Made by a program: the position numbers and the translations under genes. Under the pieces are notes generated by a model that was not told where the DNA came from, searched no databases, and worked only from the letters and a program-made list of their open reading frames with translations. Shown here piece by piece: positions 10,888 through 22,339 of a stretch of DNA of 64,000 bases. The stretch lies in NCBI GenBank assembly GCA_958510875.1, contig OY294068.1, positions 200,371,997-200,435,996 of the forward strand, read 5' to 3'. The first letter of the stretch is position 1; every line of letters begins with the position of its first letter. This DNA comes from Endomychus coccineus. Lineage: Eukaryota; Arthropoda; Insecta; Coleoptera; Endomychidae.

Positions 10888-12521
10888 TAGGCTTTGCCAA
10901 AAAAAACGGTATTTTTTTATTTCGCTCTTCTTCGAGTATATCATTCACCGTTCAAATTCATTCAGGTTTCCCAAATTTGAAACAAATCGGCTAATATTTA
11001 GAGGTGCATCAAGCCCAAAACTTTTTTTTTAAGTTTTTCCTCAATTTTTGACAGGTTTCATAACACTGTTCTACAATAACGGAATGTTTGACACTTGGGA
11101 GACATTATTACATTCAAACACAAAGTATTTAATGCATTTCAGTCGCCGCATCCACTTTCTCACAGATATATTGGTGAAAAGAACCATTTTTTTAAGGCCT
11201 AAAAACTGTAATTTCAACTTTCAACTTAAATAACTTCATATTTTCAGGTTCGTGATGCGTCATATGCTCTTTTAACGTAGTCTAGTATCACGTGGCATTA
11301 ATTGAATTGATGATTCCAGAGAAAATCGCCCATCAGTTATAATAATCTACACTCGAGTGAAAAAACGCACCACGTGAAAATGCGCCAAAAATGGAAAAAA
11401 TTCAGAGTGCCGTAATTCGGTTGCGTTTAGTCGAAAATAGAAGAATCTTTGAGGTTAGAATTTTCCCTTTAATGTGATGCTACTTAATGTGATACCAAAT
11501 CCATTTCACCCCCTCCCACCCCGCTAAGAAAAATATGTTCCTGACGTCAAAAATGTCCCACTTTGACAGCTGTAGCCGGTTAACAGGTTATTATTAAATC
11601 CAAATTCTGACACCGAATTAGAGATGTGGAGAACGCGTTGTATCGATGAACTATTCTCTCAAGATACACGTAACTTGTTGGAAAAATTTGACGTGAACTG
11701 CGACTTTTTAACTGAAGATCCATCTGCGTGGAATTTTTTTGAAAAACTCTAAGAAAAATGATTGAAATTTATTGACCTGTTGTCTGATTGAGTCCATGAT
11801 TTTTTCGGCTCGGCCTACGAGCTGTCAAAGTGGGACCTTTTTTGACACCAGAAACATATTTTTCTTAGCGGGTGGGAGGGGGTGTAATGGATTTGGTTTT
11901 GGCATCACATTAACTAACATCACATTGAAGGCAAGGTTCTAACCTTTTCAGAACTCAAATATTCATCAATTTTCGATTTAATGCAACTGAGTTAAGGCGA
12001 TCTGAATGTTTTGCCATTTTTGGTACATTTTCAAGTGGTGCGTTTTTCCACTCGAGTGAAGATTATCATAACTGATGAGCGATTTTCTCTAAAATTATCA
12101 ATTCAATTCATGCTACGTGATACTAGAATACGTTAAAAGAGCATATGACGCATCAAGAGCCTAAAAATATGAAGTTATTCAAGTTGAAAGTTGAAAATAC
12201 AGTTTTTAGGCCTTAAAAAATGGTTCTATTCGCAAATATATCTGTCGGAATATAGATGTGGCGACTGAACTGCATTAAATTCTTTGTATTTGAATGTAAT
12301 AATGTCTATCAAGTGTCAAACATCCCGTTATTGTAGAACAGTGTTGAGAAACCTCTCAAAAATTGAGGGAAAAACTTCAAAAAACACATTTTGGGCTTGA
12401 TGCACCTTTAAATATTTACCGATTTGTTTCAAATTCGGGGGACCTGAATGAATTTGAACGGGAAATGATATACTCGAAGAAGAGCGAAATAAAAAAATAT
12501 CGATTTTTTTGGCACACCCTA
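10888..12521. mobile_element. Palindromic hAT-type non-autonomous element
   Basis: A 1,634-bp element with two inverted arms of about 690 bp (10888 to about 11575 and about 11820-12521) around a 245-bp centre. The ends read TAGGCTTTGCCAAAA and, reversed, TAGGGTGTGCCAAAA. The flanks are an exact 8-bp duplication ATAGACTT (10880-10887 and 12522-12529). The related PLE at 33.3 kb carries the uninterrupted target sequence, which confirms insertion. An 8-bp duplication with TAGGG ends is typical of hAT elements. No transposase is present. RNA from it would fold into a very long hairpin. Confidence 0.85.
11624..11752 (+). other. 42-codon open frame in the palindrome centre
   Basis: The unpaired centre carries a small ATG-to-TAA frame that starts MWRTRCIDELFSQD and ends AWNFFEKL. 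It has balanced, protein-like composition, unlike the AT-rich arms. It may be a relic of an ORF in the parent transposon or chance. No homology was recognised. Confidence 0.3.
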
Positions 12522-12529
12522 ATAGACTT

Positions 12530-13095
12530 GTTACTATCCCCATATCAGAATTAAATTTCCAATTATAAAACAGAAAGCAACTAATAACGGCTATAACTAG
12601 AAAAATTTGAAAAAGGATTATAATGAAGCAATGAAGTTTACTCTAGTACAGTTAAGCGACTCATAATTATAGGTCAATAATGTATGTAGGTAATCCCTCT
12701 GATAATGTATGCAATTTACTTAAAAAACATAATGTTACCACATCTTTTAGAACAAATAATACGGTAGACAAATATATTAAAAACAACAAAGATAAAAAAA
12801 ATAAATCAATAATCAAGAGTATACAAGGTTTGAATATTGTGATAAATTATATATAGGACAGACAAGAAGATCTTTGAAAACTAAAATTGAAGAACATTTT
12901 GATTTGAATAAAGGAGATTCAAAAGTCGCAAGCCAAATTGAAGAAACTGATCATTTCAAAGATGATTTTGAGATTTTCCATAAGTCCAGTTAATTTTAAT
13001 ATATAAGAAATAAACCATAGTTTGTAAAATAATTGTTTGATAAAGCTACCGTGAGGCGAAACATGTTACGTTTCGCTTAATAAAAACGAAGTTTG
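12530..13095 (+). mobile_element. Penelope-like element A, 3' part with GIY-YIG
   Basis: The PLE resumes after the palindromic insertion. The block 12565-12780 matches the minus-strand PLE at 32800-33000 reversed. A GIY-YIG endonuclease module follows (about 12815-12990): VYKFEYCDKLYIGQTRRSLK, then IEEHFDLNKGDSKVASQIEE. Frame breaks and stops make it a pseudogene. Past the coding part a hammerhead-like motif (13037-13075) suggests the 3' terminal repeat is retained. Confidence 0.85.
13037..13075 (+). ncRNA. Hammerhead-like motif downstream of PLE A
   Basis: TTGATAA (two changes from CUGANGA) is followed by a short stem with a GTGA loop (CC/GG) and GCGAAACATGTT, giving the GAAA box and a palindromic stem III. 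It lies about 45 bp past the GIY-YIG coding region, where Penelope terminal repeats are known to carry hammerheads. The core changes and an apparent 2-nt insertion in stem II argue that it is inactive. Confidence 0.5.
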
Positions 13096-14211
13096 TGAAA
13101 ATATATTACAAGCGTATTTTTTAATAAAACTATAATTATTTTACAGTTTACAAGAAATCAAGTTGAAATAGTATCAATCCCTCTTATTGCATATTTGGAA
13201 AAAGAACGCTTCGTAGTTGCAATCCGCAATTTAAAGTGAGAAACAAAGCATTTGTGTTTTATTTGTTTGGAATGCAATATAACAAAGTGTACAAGGGTAT
13301 TTGGCTAAGTGCACTGAACTTTTTATTAGATCGGCTACCATCTCAACCAATGCCAATACCAAATTTAACAAAGTAACCGACAACTAATAATACAGTACAT
13401 TTGTACTAGATGACGCTCATGAGAAATTGTTATAATTTGTGGTGATGAGCTAATGGATCTTGTTGCGTAATAAAAAGAGCACATCCTCACACAGAAATAA
13501 TTGGAAAAAATAGTCCCAGTGGCTGCCATCTCAGAATATACGACGTCGTTGTTAAAATGATATAGTAGTAAACTATCTTACCAGTGCAGGATAATATGTT
13601 ACGCCCGAGACGTGTCCTTCTAATAACTTATCGCCGCCAAAGAATAACCAGTCTCTTCTAGGTGAGCGTATACATGCTAATGCAACAAACATTAATCACG
13701 AGGAACATGTTAACAGAATATTTTTTGACTGAAATCGGCAGATAGATGGATGAAAATGGAAGTTTCGACGATCCATCATGTGTCTCGCGACGTGGCACTC
13801 CCAACGTTTATCTCTTTGTGTGTGAAAGCCAAAATTGAATTCTCACCGAACTCAACGTTCAAGTATCTGCATAACGGTGAACGAATTGAAAGCTTTTCAC
13901 TAGTGACGGAGATAATGTAGATAAGAGAATCGATTGAGTCGATTATTGAAATATCTCGATGTAATCGATATTGCTTTCGAAAGTTAGTTAGTAGTGGTTT
14001 TTCTTATTCGTCACATGCGCGACGATTCGAAATTCGAATATTTTTGTATACTTGGATTTGTATACTCTGGGTCGTACATTTAGTATATAGGGTGAAGTAC
14101 CAGACAGCTGTTCGCTCTTCCCATGAGCTAGTCAGGCAACCATCTCCAATAGTGTTATAATAAAACACCTTGGGTAATGTTTGGCAAACCTGGATGTTCC
14201 GACACCATCTG
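13096..14211. other. Intronic sequence without recognised features
   Basis: No supported gene. A minus-strand open frame at 14004-14231 has no recognisable similarity. Confidence 0.4.
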
Positions 14212-14730
14212 TCGGAGAGCAGATGCCCCATTAGGAGTGTAACTCACAATGCTACGCATTGACAATACAGTTCTCGCGATTCAAAGAATCGACGAGGAAA
14301 CAGTTGAAAATACTACCGCTAGGTGACGGCCTCGCAACAATGCATAGTGAACAGTGACAATACGTTTTTCAATCCCAAACAGCCGTGAAGCCACTGGTCA
14401 ACCATCCTGTACTATCCGGAATAGACATTCATATACTTAGTTTACTTGAATCTAATAAAGTCGTTATTTCTATTCTAGTTACGATAAATGAGGACATAAT
14501 ATACAGGATGTTCCTTGATGATATGCAAATATTTTGAGTGGTGATTCCTGGGTCAATTTTAAGTAAAAAAGTTCCTACAAACTTGTCCTAAAACGATCTG
14601 TTTTCAATATACAGGGTGGCAAAGATTTATATTTTTCAGGTTTTATTCAAAAATCTAGTGGGAGAGCAAATGCCCCACTGAGGGCTACGCTTTGACAACA
14701 CAGTTCTTGCGATTCAAAGCCATTTTGGTA
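14212..14730 (+). repeat. Diverged direct repeat pair
   Basis: A block starting GGAGAGCAGATGCCCCATTA at 14213, and running through GCTACGCATTGACAATACAG and GCGATTCAAAG, recurs at about 14660-14722 in shorter form (GGAGAGCAAATGCCCCACTG, GCTACGCTTTGACAACACAG). Between them are two boxes TACAGGATGTTCC and TACAGGGTGGC, a style common in dispersed insect repeats. The family is not identified. Confidence 0.5.
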
Positions 14731-15324
14731 TGTGAGTCACTGGATTAATTGATCACAGCTCATGTTTAAATGGCACCCTAGATCATGTGAGAGGGGGAGC
14801 TCTATGAAAAAGTCTCATGGTACCTTAGTGGTTTTATCTTAACTCCTATTTATGAAAAAAATATGAAGCACCAACCTGTTCAATAATGTCTTAGTTCTGA
14901 AAACTTTAATTGAATACTATATTTTATCATTAGAGCCTATTAATAATTCCCTATATCACTTCTTACTAACTGATTTTCCCCCCTTTTCCGTCCCCTCTTA
15001 CAGTTTTCAACGTATCGTTGGGCACTTCGTTTCACTATCTGCTGTGGTCGGTTACTGCAGTACCAACCAAGCAAAAAAATTAAGAATAACTGGATTTATA
15101 ACCTTTTCTAATTCAATTTAGCTATTCGGCGTAGATAATGACACTCAATGCTGAAAGTGACCGTCCCCTTAACACACAACTTTATTCTGTCCCATTATCT
15201 TTCCCCACAATACCAACCAAATTAAAATTGCAATACGCTGCCTTTCTGAGAGCATCGTAACTCAAAAATATTCTTATGAAAGCACGATTTAAAACGATAT
15301 GAAACTGAAAAATTAAACAAGAAA

Positions 15325-15855
15325 TGATTTATTTGGTCAAAACTTATTTTATTTCTCAACATAATCCCCTTGTGGTCCGATACACTAGGTCCAATGTTTT
15401 TCTAAGTTTTCGATCCCTCCCAAAAAATACGATTCCGGCAATCCTTCGGAATAATCGTTTGTTGCAGCGATGACCTTATCCTTGGAGTCAAGTCTTCAAT
15501 TTGGGGAATAGATAAAATCGCAGAGGGCCAAATATGGAGAATATGGTGGATAACGAATCAATTCATGTATTGCGACTTTGGAGCTGTGCACCGGTGCGTT
15601 ATCTTAGTTTAAGAGCACTTTTTTCTTTGCCGAATGACCGCTTTCGCTTCAAATCGGCACCGAATCGATCCAACAGCTCTGTATAATATACGCCGGTGAT
15701 CGTTTTGCCCTTTTAAAGGTAATCGATATTGACGATACCGTATGCATCCCGAAAAAAACTGTCGCCATGACTCTGTTGGCCGACAAACCCACTTTGGACT
15801 TTTTCGGCTTCGGTTCGCCAGGACAACTCCTCAGATTTTTACATCAAGTGAGTCC
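15325..15855 (-). pseudogene. mariner transposase, C-terminal remnant
   Basis: Read on the minus strand in shifting frames, this matches the C-terminal half of a Tc1/mariner transposase. Visible are AEKVQSGFVGQQSHGDSFFR, DAYGIVNIDYL, KGKTITGVYYTELLDRF, a DNAP-like remnant, and PYLALCDF, the degenerate form of the PDLAPSDF box carrying the last catalytic aspartate. Stops and at least two frameshifts make it inactive. The N-terminal DNA-binding domain and clear terminal repeats were not found. Confidence 0.85.
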
Positions 15856-16539
15856 ACAAAGTTACCGTAGATACAAATGACGGATAATTAATTATGACAC
15901 TTAAATAAAATGTTTTAGTTTTGAAAATTACAAATTCACTCACATAATATTGCTTATTTAGAAAACAGGTTGGCGGTTAAAACATGATATCGATAAAGAC
16001 AGACGATTCTGGTTAATCATCAACAGACACCGATCCATTCTTATAAATATAATAAATAAAGTAAATGACATAGAGCGCGAATCGGATGGTATCAGCGTGA
16101 CGCGAAACTTCTCTCTCCGAGAAAGAAAAAGTGTTAAGTTAATAACTTTTGCTGACAGGCATCCTTTGAGAGCTAAAGAAGCTATGATTAATGCAAGTTA
16201 GTCATATTCATGTCCCCAGCAATGCGCTTAAAATCACAGATCATATCCTCCGTGATTTATTGTCTTCTTGAAACTTTTAATAGCTCCTCTACCGCTAAAC
16301 TGCGAAATTACTCGCGGCGCGCCGCCATCACCAACCAACGATTTTTTAATTCAACTCTAATTACTTCCCTTCGACATTTTGAAATTGGCGGAAGTATTGA
16401 TTCACTCACTCGTAGATTTGATTAATGGCACAAAATGTAAAATAAACATTCATTGTAAATGGAAAAATGGTTTTAATAGTTTCAGCGGTATATTAAGAGC
16501 GACCACCACACAAATCTGAATAATAATTCTGAAGAAGTA
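15856..16539. other. Intronic sequence without recognised features
   Basis: No supported feature. An open frame at 16210-16425 has no recognisable similarity. Confidence 0.4.
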
Positions 16540-17559
16540 GGTAGCGTAGCCCCGGGTGAAGAAGGCCATTGCATTCTTTTGGGCATGCAGGAGAGTCTTC
16601 ACAAGCATATGTGGGGTATGATCGGTCTAATCATATCCTATGCAGTCGTTTTATGGTGGCCGGAAACAGAAAAGGGTTTGCACGTCTGACACCAAGTGTT
16701 AGCGAGTCGTCAGATGGCGACGAACAGACTTGTCTGTAACTGGATAGCCCCGAATATTTTGAATAAGGGGTTCCGGATCGGAAAACCACAAACCAAGGTG
16801 TGAGACTACCGGGTCGAGGGCTGGGTCGTATCCCAGCAGTATGCAGACCATTCATCAACCGTATGGGCTCTGCGGCAAACCTTTTCTCACTATTACTCGT
16901 GGGAATCAACATGAAACCCAAAAATAAACAACATACCCAAGGAGGCTCCTTACCGATGCCTTTTTCCTCTTCTCCTTCCTCCCTGGAAGAAGGTTCCTCA
17001 GAGCTGCCTTCCTCCTCTCAACCATCGGAAGACTCCGGAACTCCGGCATCCACCCCTGAGTGTACCCTTGCGGCCAAACATCTCAGACCTCAATGACCTG
17101 CGGCGGGCAGCTATGCGGGACTCTTGCCGTCTTTCGGCATGGCTGGCAGGATGCAGGGTTCACACCCGATGAAGTCCCGGGCTTCACGAACGTAGTGGGG
17201 ATGCGGTTTCCGCACTGAAGGAGGAGGCCCTACCTCCTCGCTTCCACCCAACAAGGCTGTTGTCTGCTGGTCATAGCGCGGACTCCGCTTCCGAGGAGTG
17301 GCTATCACGAGTGATAACCACCATCAAGCCTTGGACAACACCAACCTCCTAGCAGTAGACCCATCAGCTCTTCCCTCCTTCTGGGAGAGATGTTGTGACT
17401 GCCTGGGAAAAAACACCCGTCAAACTAGGACACCTTAGGTGCCCTGGAAGAATAAAACCAGGGGCTCAGAGCCACCTCACGGGGCATACTCGAGAGAAAG
17501 GAAGAGCCCAGGGCAACAAGGGCCCAGGTAACACTACTAGGGCCCCTACCCAGAAATCT
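16540..17559 (+). mobile_element. LINE debris: RT end plus ORF1-like region
   Basis: At 16540-16680 the plus strand gives pieces of an RT C-terminal motif (HMWGMIGLIISYAVVLWWPE), typical of RNase H-bearing LINEs. From about 16790 to 17560 the sequence becomes much richer in GC. It contains a serine/proline-rich open frame starting MKPKNKQHTQGGSLP (16911-17094) and further broken frames, which look like the 5' region or ORF1 of a LINE. The junction suggests one element end followed by the start of another. The ORF1 assignment is tentative. Confidence 0.5.
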
Positions 17560-17690
17560 ACCAGACTTATTTTTTCTATTGAACAGCGAAGTTGTGAAAC
17601 TTTTGACCGAGTGAAGTCTTTCCAAATCTTCAACAAAAATTCGAATGCCTATCTCCTCTGTTCAATCGGCGGTTCTCGTTCCTATTTGCA
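17560..17690 (+). mobile_element. LINE C-terminal fragment (same family as 8815-9210)
   Basis: FFYRTAKLWNF then SEVFPNLQQKFECLSPLFN is read on the plus strand with a stop in place of one residue. It matches the end of the 8815-9210 fragment (FFYRTQLW, FECFSPL). Only the last 40 or so codons are present. Confidence 0.65.
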
Positions 17691-18577
17691 CTTGATATGC
17701 TTATTGATTAGTTCATAAATTTGTATCTGTTTCATAATGGCACTTTGGTGTTGAAACTGTAGTGAGTTTCTCATGTTATTATTAAAAGTGGTAAAAAACA
17801 AAGTAATTGTTTTTTCATTCAATCATATTTTGAATACTTTGTCCGCGTAACACAATCGATCGTAACATAGTTCATCGAATTCTTTGTTTAAAGTTTTACC
17901 CAATAACTATTTCACTCCATTTTATTCGTGCATGGGAAACAACGAAACTGTTATTCTGTTTAGAGGGCGAGGTGTACTTCCCCCGATTCCATATTTTCAC
18001 CTGGTTTTGTAATTGCAGGCGGCCGGACCTTCACAGTCGACACGGACCACAATACGACAGTCCTTGTTAATTACAACTAATGGGATCGAAACAATCGCTG
18101 ATTGTTGTGCACACTATGATATTAATATTAATACAGATAATCCAACACGGGTCAACTGGATCATAAATCAGGTAGATCGGTATCGAAGCGAACGCGTAAC
18201 AACGTTAATATAGATGGAATACTGAGCTCATCAGTCAGACTGTGTGTGTGATGTGTGTGCATGTGAGAACGCCGCCACATTCTCTGAAATATACGTAGCC
18301 GTCTGGATCGGAGATGATATCCCGATATTACAGTTCCTACTTATGAGTTATATATGTGGAACTCATCACTCTTTGATCCCCACGACAGATCTAATAATTT
18401 ATCGGCACAGTTTCTAACAAGAATACTGATTCTGCCTTTTCGTATATTGTATGCACACACAAAGGGAACACGTTTAGATAAGAACTTGGTGTAATTTGTG
18501 AAAACATCTGGAGATTAGACGTTCGTATATTCATAAGATTATAAGACACATACTCAAAAATTAAACTAGGTCGATTT
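17691..18577. other. Intronic sequence with a short GT-rich tract
   Basis: No gene recognised. An impure TG-rich microsatellite lies at about 18239-18265. Confidence 0.5.
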
Positions 18578-20510
18578 CAGTGGCGGCTCGTGAACTTTTT
18601 GAGAGAGGAGGCTGGACATAAAACGTTTTTGTAAAAATATACTATATTCAGTCAATTAATTTAACCTTCGCGCAGCGACCGTACCAGCTACTTCAGTGAC
18701 AAAATTGATTGTTACCCAGCAAGAACCAACGTGGGGGTATAGAGTTTCTCTTGCCCACAAATTTTTTTTCGTTCGTTTTTTGTTTTTTATTTTTTTGGAT
18801 TTTTAATTTTTTTATCTTTTTTTTTTGGAATTTTTCATATTTTGTTTTTTTTTATTAATTTTATCAACTTTTTTATATATTAACGAAATTCTACGGTCTT
18901 TAATTTGCGAAAAATGATCAATAATATTATCAAAAAATGTATCATTTTGTTTTAAGTGTTTCACTAAATCTTTTTCAATAGATATTAAACTAACATTGTA
19001 TAAACGATTTTGGCCCATTGTATTTCGCATGTATGTTTTAATTCGTTTGAGAGTAGAAAATGTTCTCTCTACCGATGCCGACGTGACAGGAATGGTGACT
19101 GTCAAACAAAGTAGTTTATAAAACTGAGGTAAAACTTGTTGCAAATCATTATCTGTCATATATTTTATCATATCGGCGTGACTGTCGTACTGGCCTAAAA
19201 TATCTTTATCTCAGTATACAACGCATAATTCATTGTGCAGCGCTATTTTATCAAAAAATTATATTTTAGAACTAAGTTATCTGAAAGTGTATTGAGAAAC
19301 TCTTTTGAAAAAGATTCGAAAAATCTTCTATTCGTCAAATCGAAAAACTTCAATTCATGTAAATCGGAAAATCGAATCTCAATATTTGACCTTTAATAGT
19401 ATCTAAAATTTCATAAAAAAGTTGTTTATAATGTAGTTTCTTGTCTACCAAATTATATGTTTTCCTCCTTTTCACGAGAGAAGCCTCATCAATTGAATAA
19501 TTTCCAAATAAAATATTAAAATGAAATTCTGTATAACGGAAACTTGAAATTTTATCAATGAGATGTTTTAAACGATCTCTTGAATGAATTATATTGGTGA
19601 ATTTATGTTGTAAAATTTGAAAAATAAGATCAGTTTGTTCAAATATTAATTTAAAAGTATCAAGAAAAGACAAAAATTCTTCATTTTCTAAATAAGATTT
19701 TAAACCAACAGCAGCATTTAATGAAACTTGATCTGTTGAAAAGTCATCACTGTTTAATATAAAATCAAATGTTTCAATTAATTTGTCTTTATTTTTATGG
19801 ATGGTAAACTAAACATTGCACGTGATGTAAAATTCCATCGAGTTCGAGCTTTACAGGGAATTCTGTTTCCTACTATGTTATTTAAAACTTACGTTCGTTT
19901 GTTTGAAGACCGTTTAAATGTCCCGCCCTTACAGATGCCGTCGTAAGTCTGATTTATTCGCAAAATCGAATCGTTGAAATGTTTCCATTAAAAAATTGAA
20001 TAAATTGAGCGCTGTTCTTCTCGAACTAACATCGTAGAACCCTAATAATCTTTCCACTAGTTGTCCATTTTTACAATTAATAATTTACCGAACAGACGAA
20101 TTCTAATCTAACCTTATTTCGCGTGGTGTCACTCAACCACTATACCCGCATAAAACAAAACAAGCACTGACGCAATACGCATGTGTCGTATTCCGTACCA
20201 CACCGACTGTACTGAACTTAAAGGCGGGCGGCAGGCTAGCCTCCAGACGCTGTTGCCATTTTCGCTGTTTCACGCTATTTGGCGATTGACTGGTCGGAAA
20301 AACGGCAATTGTGTTGAACAACACATGCTCAGCGTTTGAGATATATAGAGAGTCTAGCCTCAGGGCATTGTTGCCAGATTAAAAATAATTACTGAGAACG
20401 GGGAATTAATTGTAAAATTTAAAAAATTATCAGAGAAACAGGAAATAAATTGAAGAATGATCAACAAGATAAATTTGTGAGGAGGCTGAGCCTCCTCTTC
20501 CCTCTAACCC
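18578..20510 (-). mobile_element. hAT transposon with broken transposase
   Basis: The minus strand encodes the C-terminal half of a hAT transposase of the ZMYM1-like group in two main blocks. 19350-19673 is a helical region. 18812-19171 is the dimerisation domain, with VTIPVTSASVERTFSTLKRI and NRLYNVSLISIEKDL. An upstream block near 19800-19880 contains ARTRWNFTSRAM. The left end begins CAGTGGCGGCTCGTGAAC at 18578, a usual terminus for this group. The right end holds the palindrome GAGGAGGCTGAGCCTCCTC (about 20479-20497) but lacks the matching terminal bases. Stops and frameshifts break the gene. Confidence 0.85.
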
Positions 20511-20904
20511 GATATGGAATCATATCACACTCTTTGGAGCGGGTGCGAACTAATTTATATTTATTTTAGAAATTCTTCCACTACTTCTCACTATAAAATA
20601 GTTAATGATATAAAACATCTGGTAACTCCTGAAATTCTTGTTCTCCTGCTTGTATTTTATTTTAAAAAAAAAGTCATGAAACATCCAAATAATCTGAACC
20701 GTGACTCAGGATATTACCTTCCTAACATTTTTAAACCCATCCTCCAAAATTCGACTTCGCACATAATCACACAACGGCAGGGTCAGGTGCCGGAACGGAG
20801 TAAACCACCGGAATAAAGTCATTGAACTGTGTAGCGTGAAGGATTTTTCCTACAATAAATACGGCTACAGAAACCAGTAGAACCAGTTTCAGTTCAAGTC
20901 TCAA

Positions 20905-20955
20905 GCCTGCCCTGAAGACGCCACCTGTAATGGTTGGCGAAACGTCGGCATCAAG
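20905..20955 (+). ncRNA. Hammerhead-like motif
   Basis: CTGAAGA (20912-20918, fits CUGANGA) is followed by GCCACC, a short loop, GGTTGGC and then GAAACGTCGG (from 20939). This gives the core box, a stable stem II with one bulge, and the GAAA box. The pair closing stem II next to the core is a mismatch, and stem III is not clear. No Penelope coding sequence lies close by. Confidence 0.45.
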
Positions 20956-21865
20956 TCGAGCAATTGTGACGCGGAAGTCTACTATTCAAGACAGTTCGAG
21001 CCCGTTTGTTTTATTCACCTCAAAAAGTGTACTAAAAAAAATGCATTTTTTTGGCTGTAGGAATGCAATACATTTTTTCCGCAAGAAACAAGCGGGGCAC
21101 AAAATTTCTAAATTACTTTCCGAATCGAATGCAGAAAACTGCATCTCAATCCTGCCAACTGCGCCAGTGATGGAAGGTTGGACCTATTTCAGTGCTTTAT
21201 TTCCTCGACTATAGGAGGAAGTAGAAGTTTCAATATCGACTGTATCTGCTACTGTTCCTTCCCGATGAGTCTATTATTGTGATACCGGAATCCACATTTA
21301 ATAAATACCCAATGTCAGGCAGTTTTCGTTTCTCGAGCGCTCGATAAGTTTGCCATAGAATTATAACAATGTACACTAGCTATATATGTTGCAGAAAAAC
21401 AAACTACGCTTACATTCTAGGCTCATAGCCGATGGCACTAGTGTTTTCGCTAAGCTTTCATCATTCATGTTTCACAAAGTAATACAAACAGCTTCAACTT
21501 GAAGCCGGTTTATTAGAAAGCACACACAGCTCTCTATTTCTCGGTTATGATAATAACGACCCAGAAACGCTAACATGCTCTCAGAATAAGATAAGCTATC
21601 GTAGAAATTCCATAATTAATTAAATTGGATAATAGTTCTCGAAAAAATACGACTCATTATAATACGTAAGATTTTTATAAGGACGCATATTTAAGCCCCC
21701 CCCCCCCAAGAGAAGTTACGGTTCTTCAAAAACTGCCTCTCAAAAATACCCATTTTTCTATCTGGCGATTAAGAACATAAAGAGTAAAAGCCTCTCCGGT
21801 CCCCCAATAAGAATAATATCTGAAAATTCTGTTTATGGGCGTATTAATCTTCTTCTGTTCCAGAT

Positions 21866-21904
21866 CTTGATGAAGACGCTAACATCGTTGACGAAATACG
21901 TATC
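21866..21904 (+). ncRNA. Hammerhead-like motif
   Basis: CTTGATGA (CUGAUGA with one added T) at 21866-21873 is followed by a weak ACG/CGT stem, GAAA at 21893-21896 and the palindrome ATACGTAT, a candidate stem III, then C as a possible cleavage base. The order is right for a small Penelope-type hammerhead, but the core insertion makes activity doubtful. Confidence 0.4.
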
Positions 21905-22339
21905 TATATTACTCGATTTCGTTGTGGTGTTCGGATATATTCAATCGTACAACCATTTAATATTGTTATAGAGCAGCGGAATCGAAAAGTATTTGTTTAT
22001 CTCAAGATCTGGGATACCTACGACCCGGAATCTTATCGTACGAAACGGAAGTTAAATAGCATTGAGAGGTTAATCGGAAGTAGAGACGCGACGTCGTTTC
22101 TTGCTTGCAGCACAAAGGCGCTATTTGCATACAAATTACACGCCCGACACTTTAACACGACTACATCATGACTTCGTAAACAGTTGCCGACTATGAGGTG
22201 GTCACGCAAACGCATTTCGCCGGCATCGTTTCGAATGAGTGAATGCCTTCCAGTACCTGTGACTAGGTCATTCCACATAAACAGCTCAGCTATAGTCAAA
22301 TATGAGAAGAACAAGATCTGATTTAACGACAAGTGATTA

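Larger units (their letters stand above)
20511..22339. other. Intronic sequence with hammerhead-like motifs and a poly-C run
   Basis: No gene recognised. A run of about 11 C occurs near 21697-21707. Two hammerhead-like motifs (20905-20955 and 21866-21904) suggest old Penelope terminal repeats without coding parts. Confidence 0.45.

Noticed and set aside
12070..12100. Hammerhead from CTGATGA in the palindrome arm
   Set aside because: No GAAA box or stem II follows at a workable distance.
12363..12554. Open frame in the palindrome right arm as a gene
   Set aside because: The arm is noncoding inverted sequence; the frame is not shared as coding by the left arm and overlaps the element end.
18220..18240. 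Hammerhead from a minus-strand CTGATGA
   Set aside because: There is no GAAA-type box or paired stem II after it.
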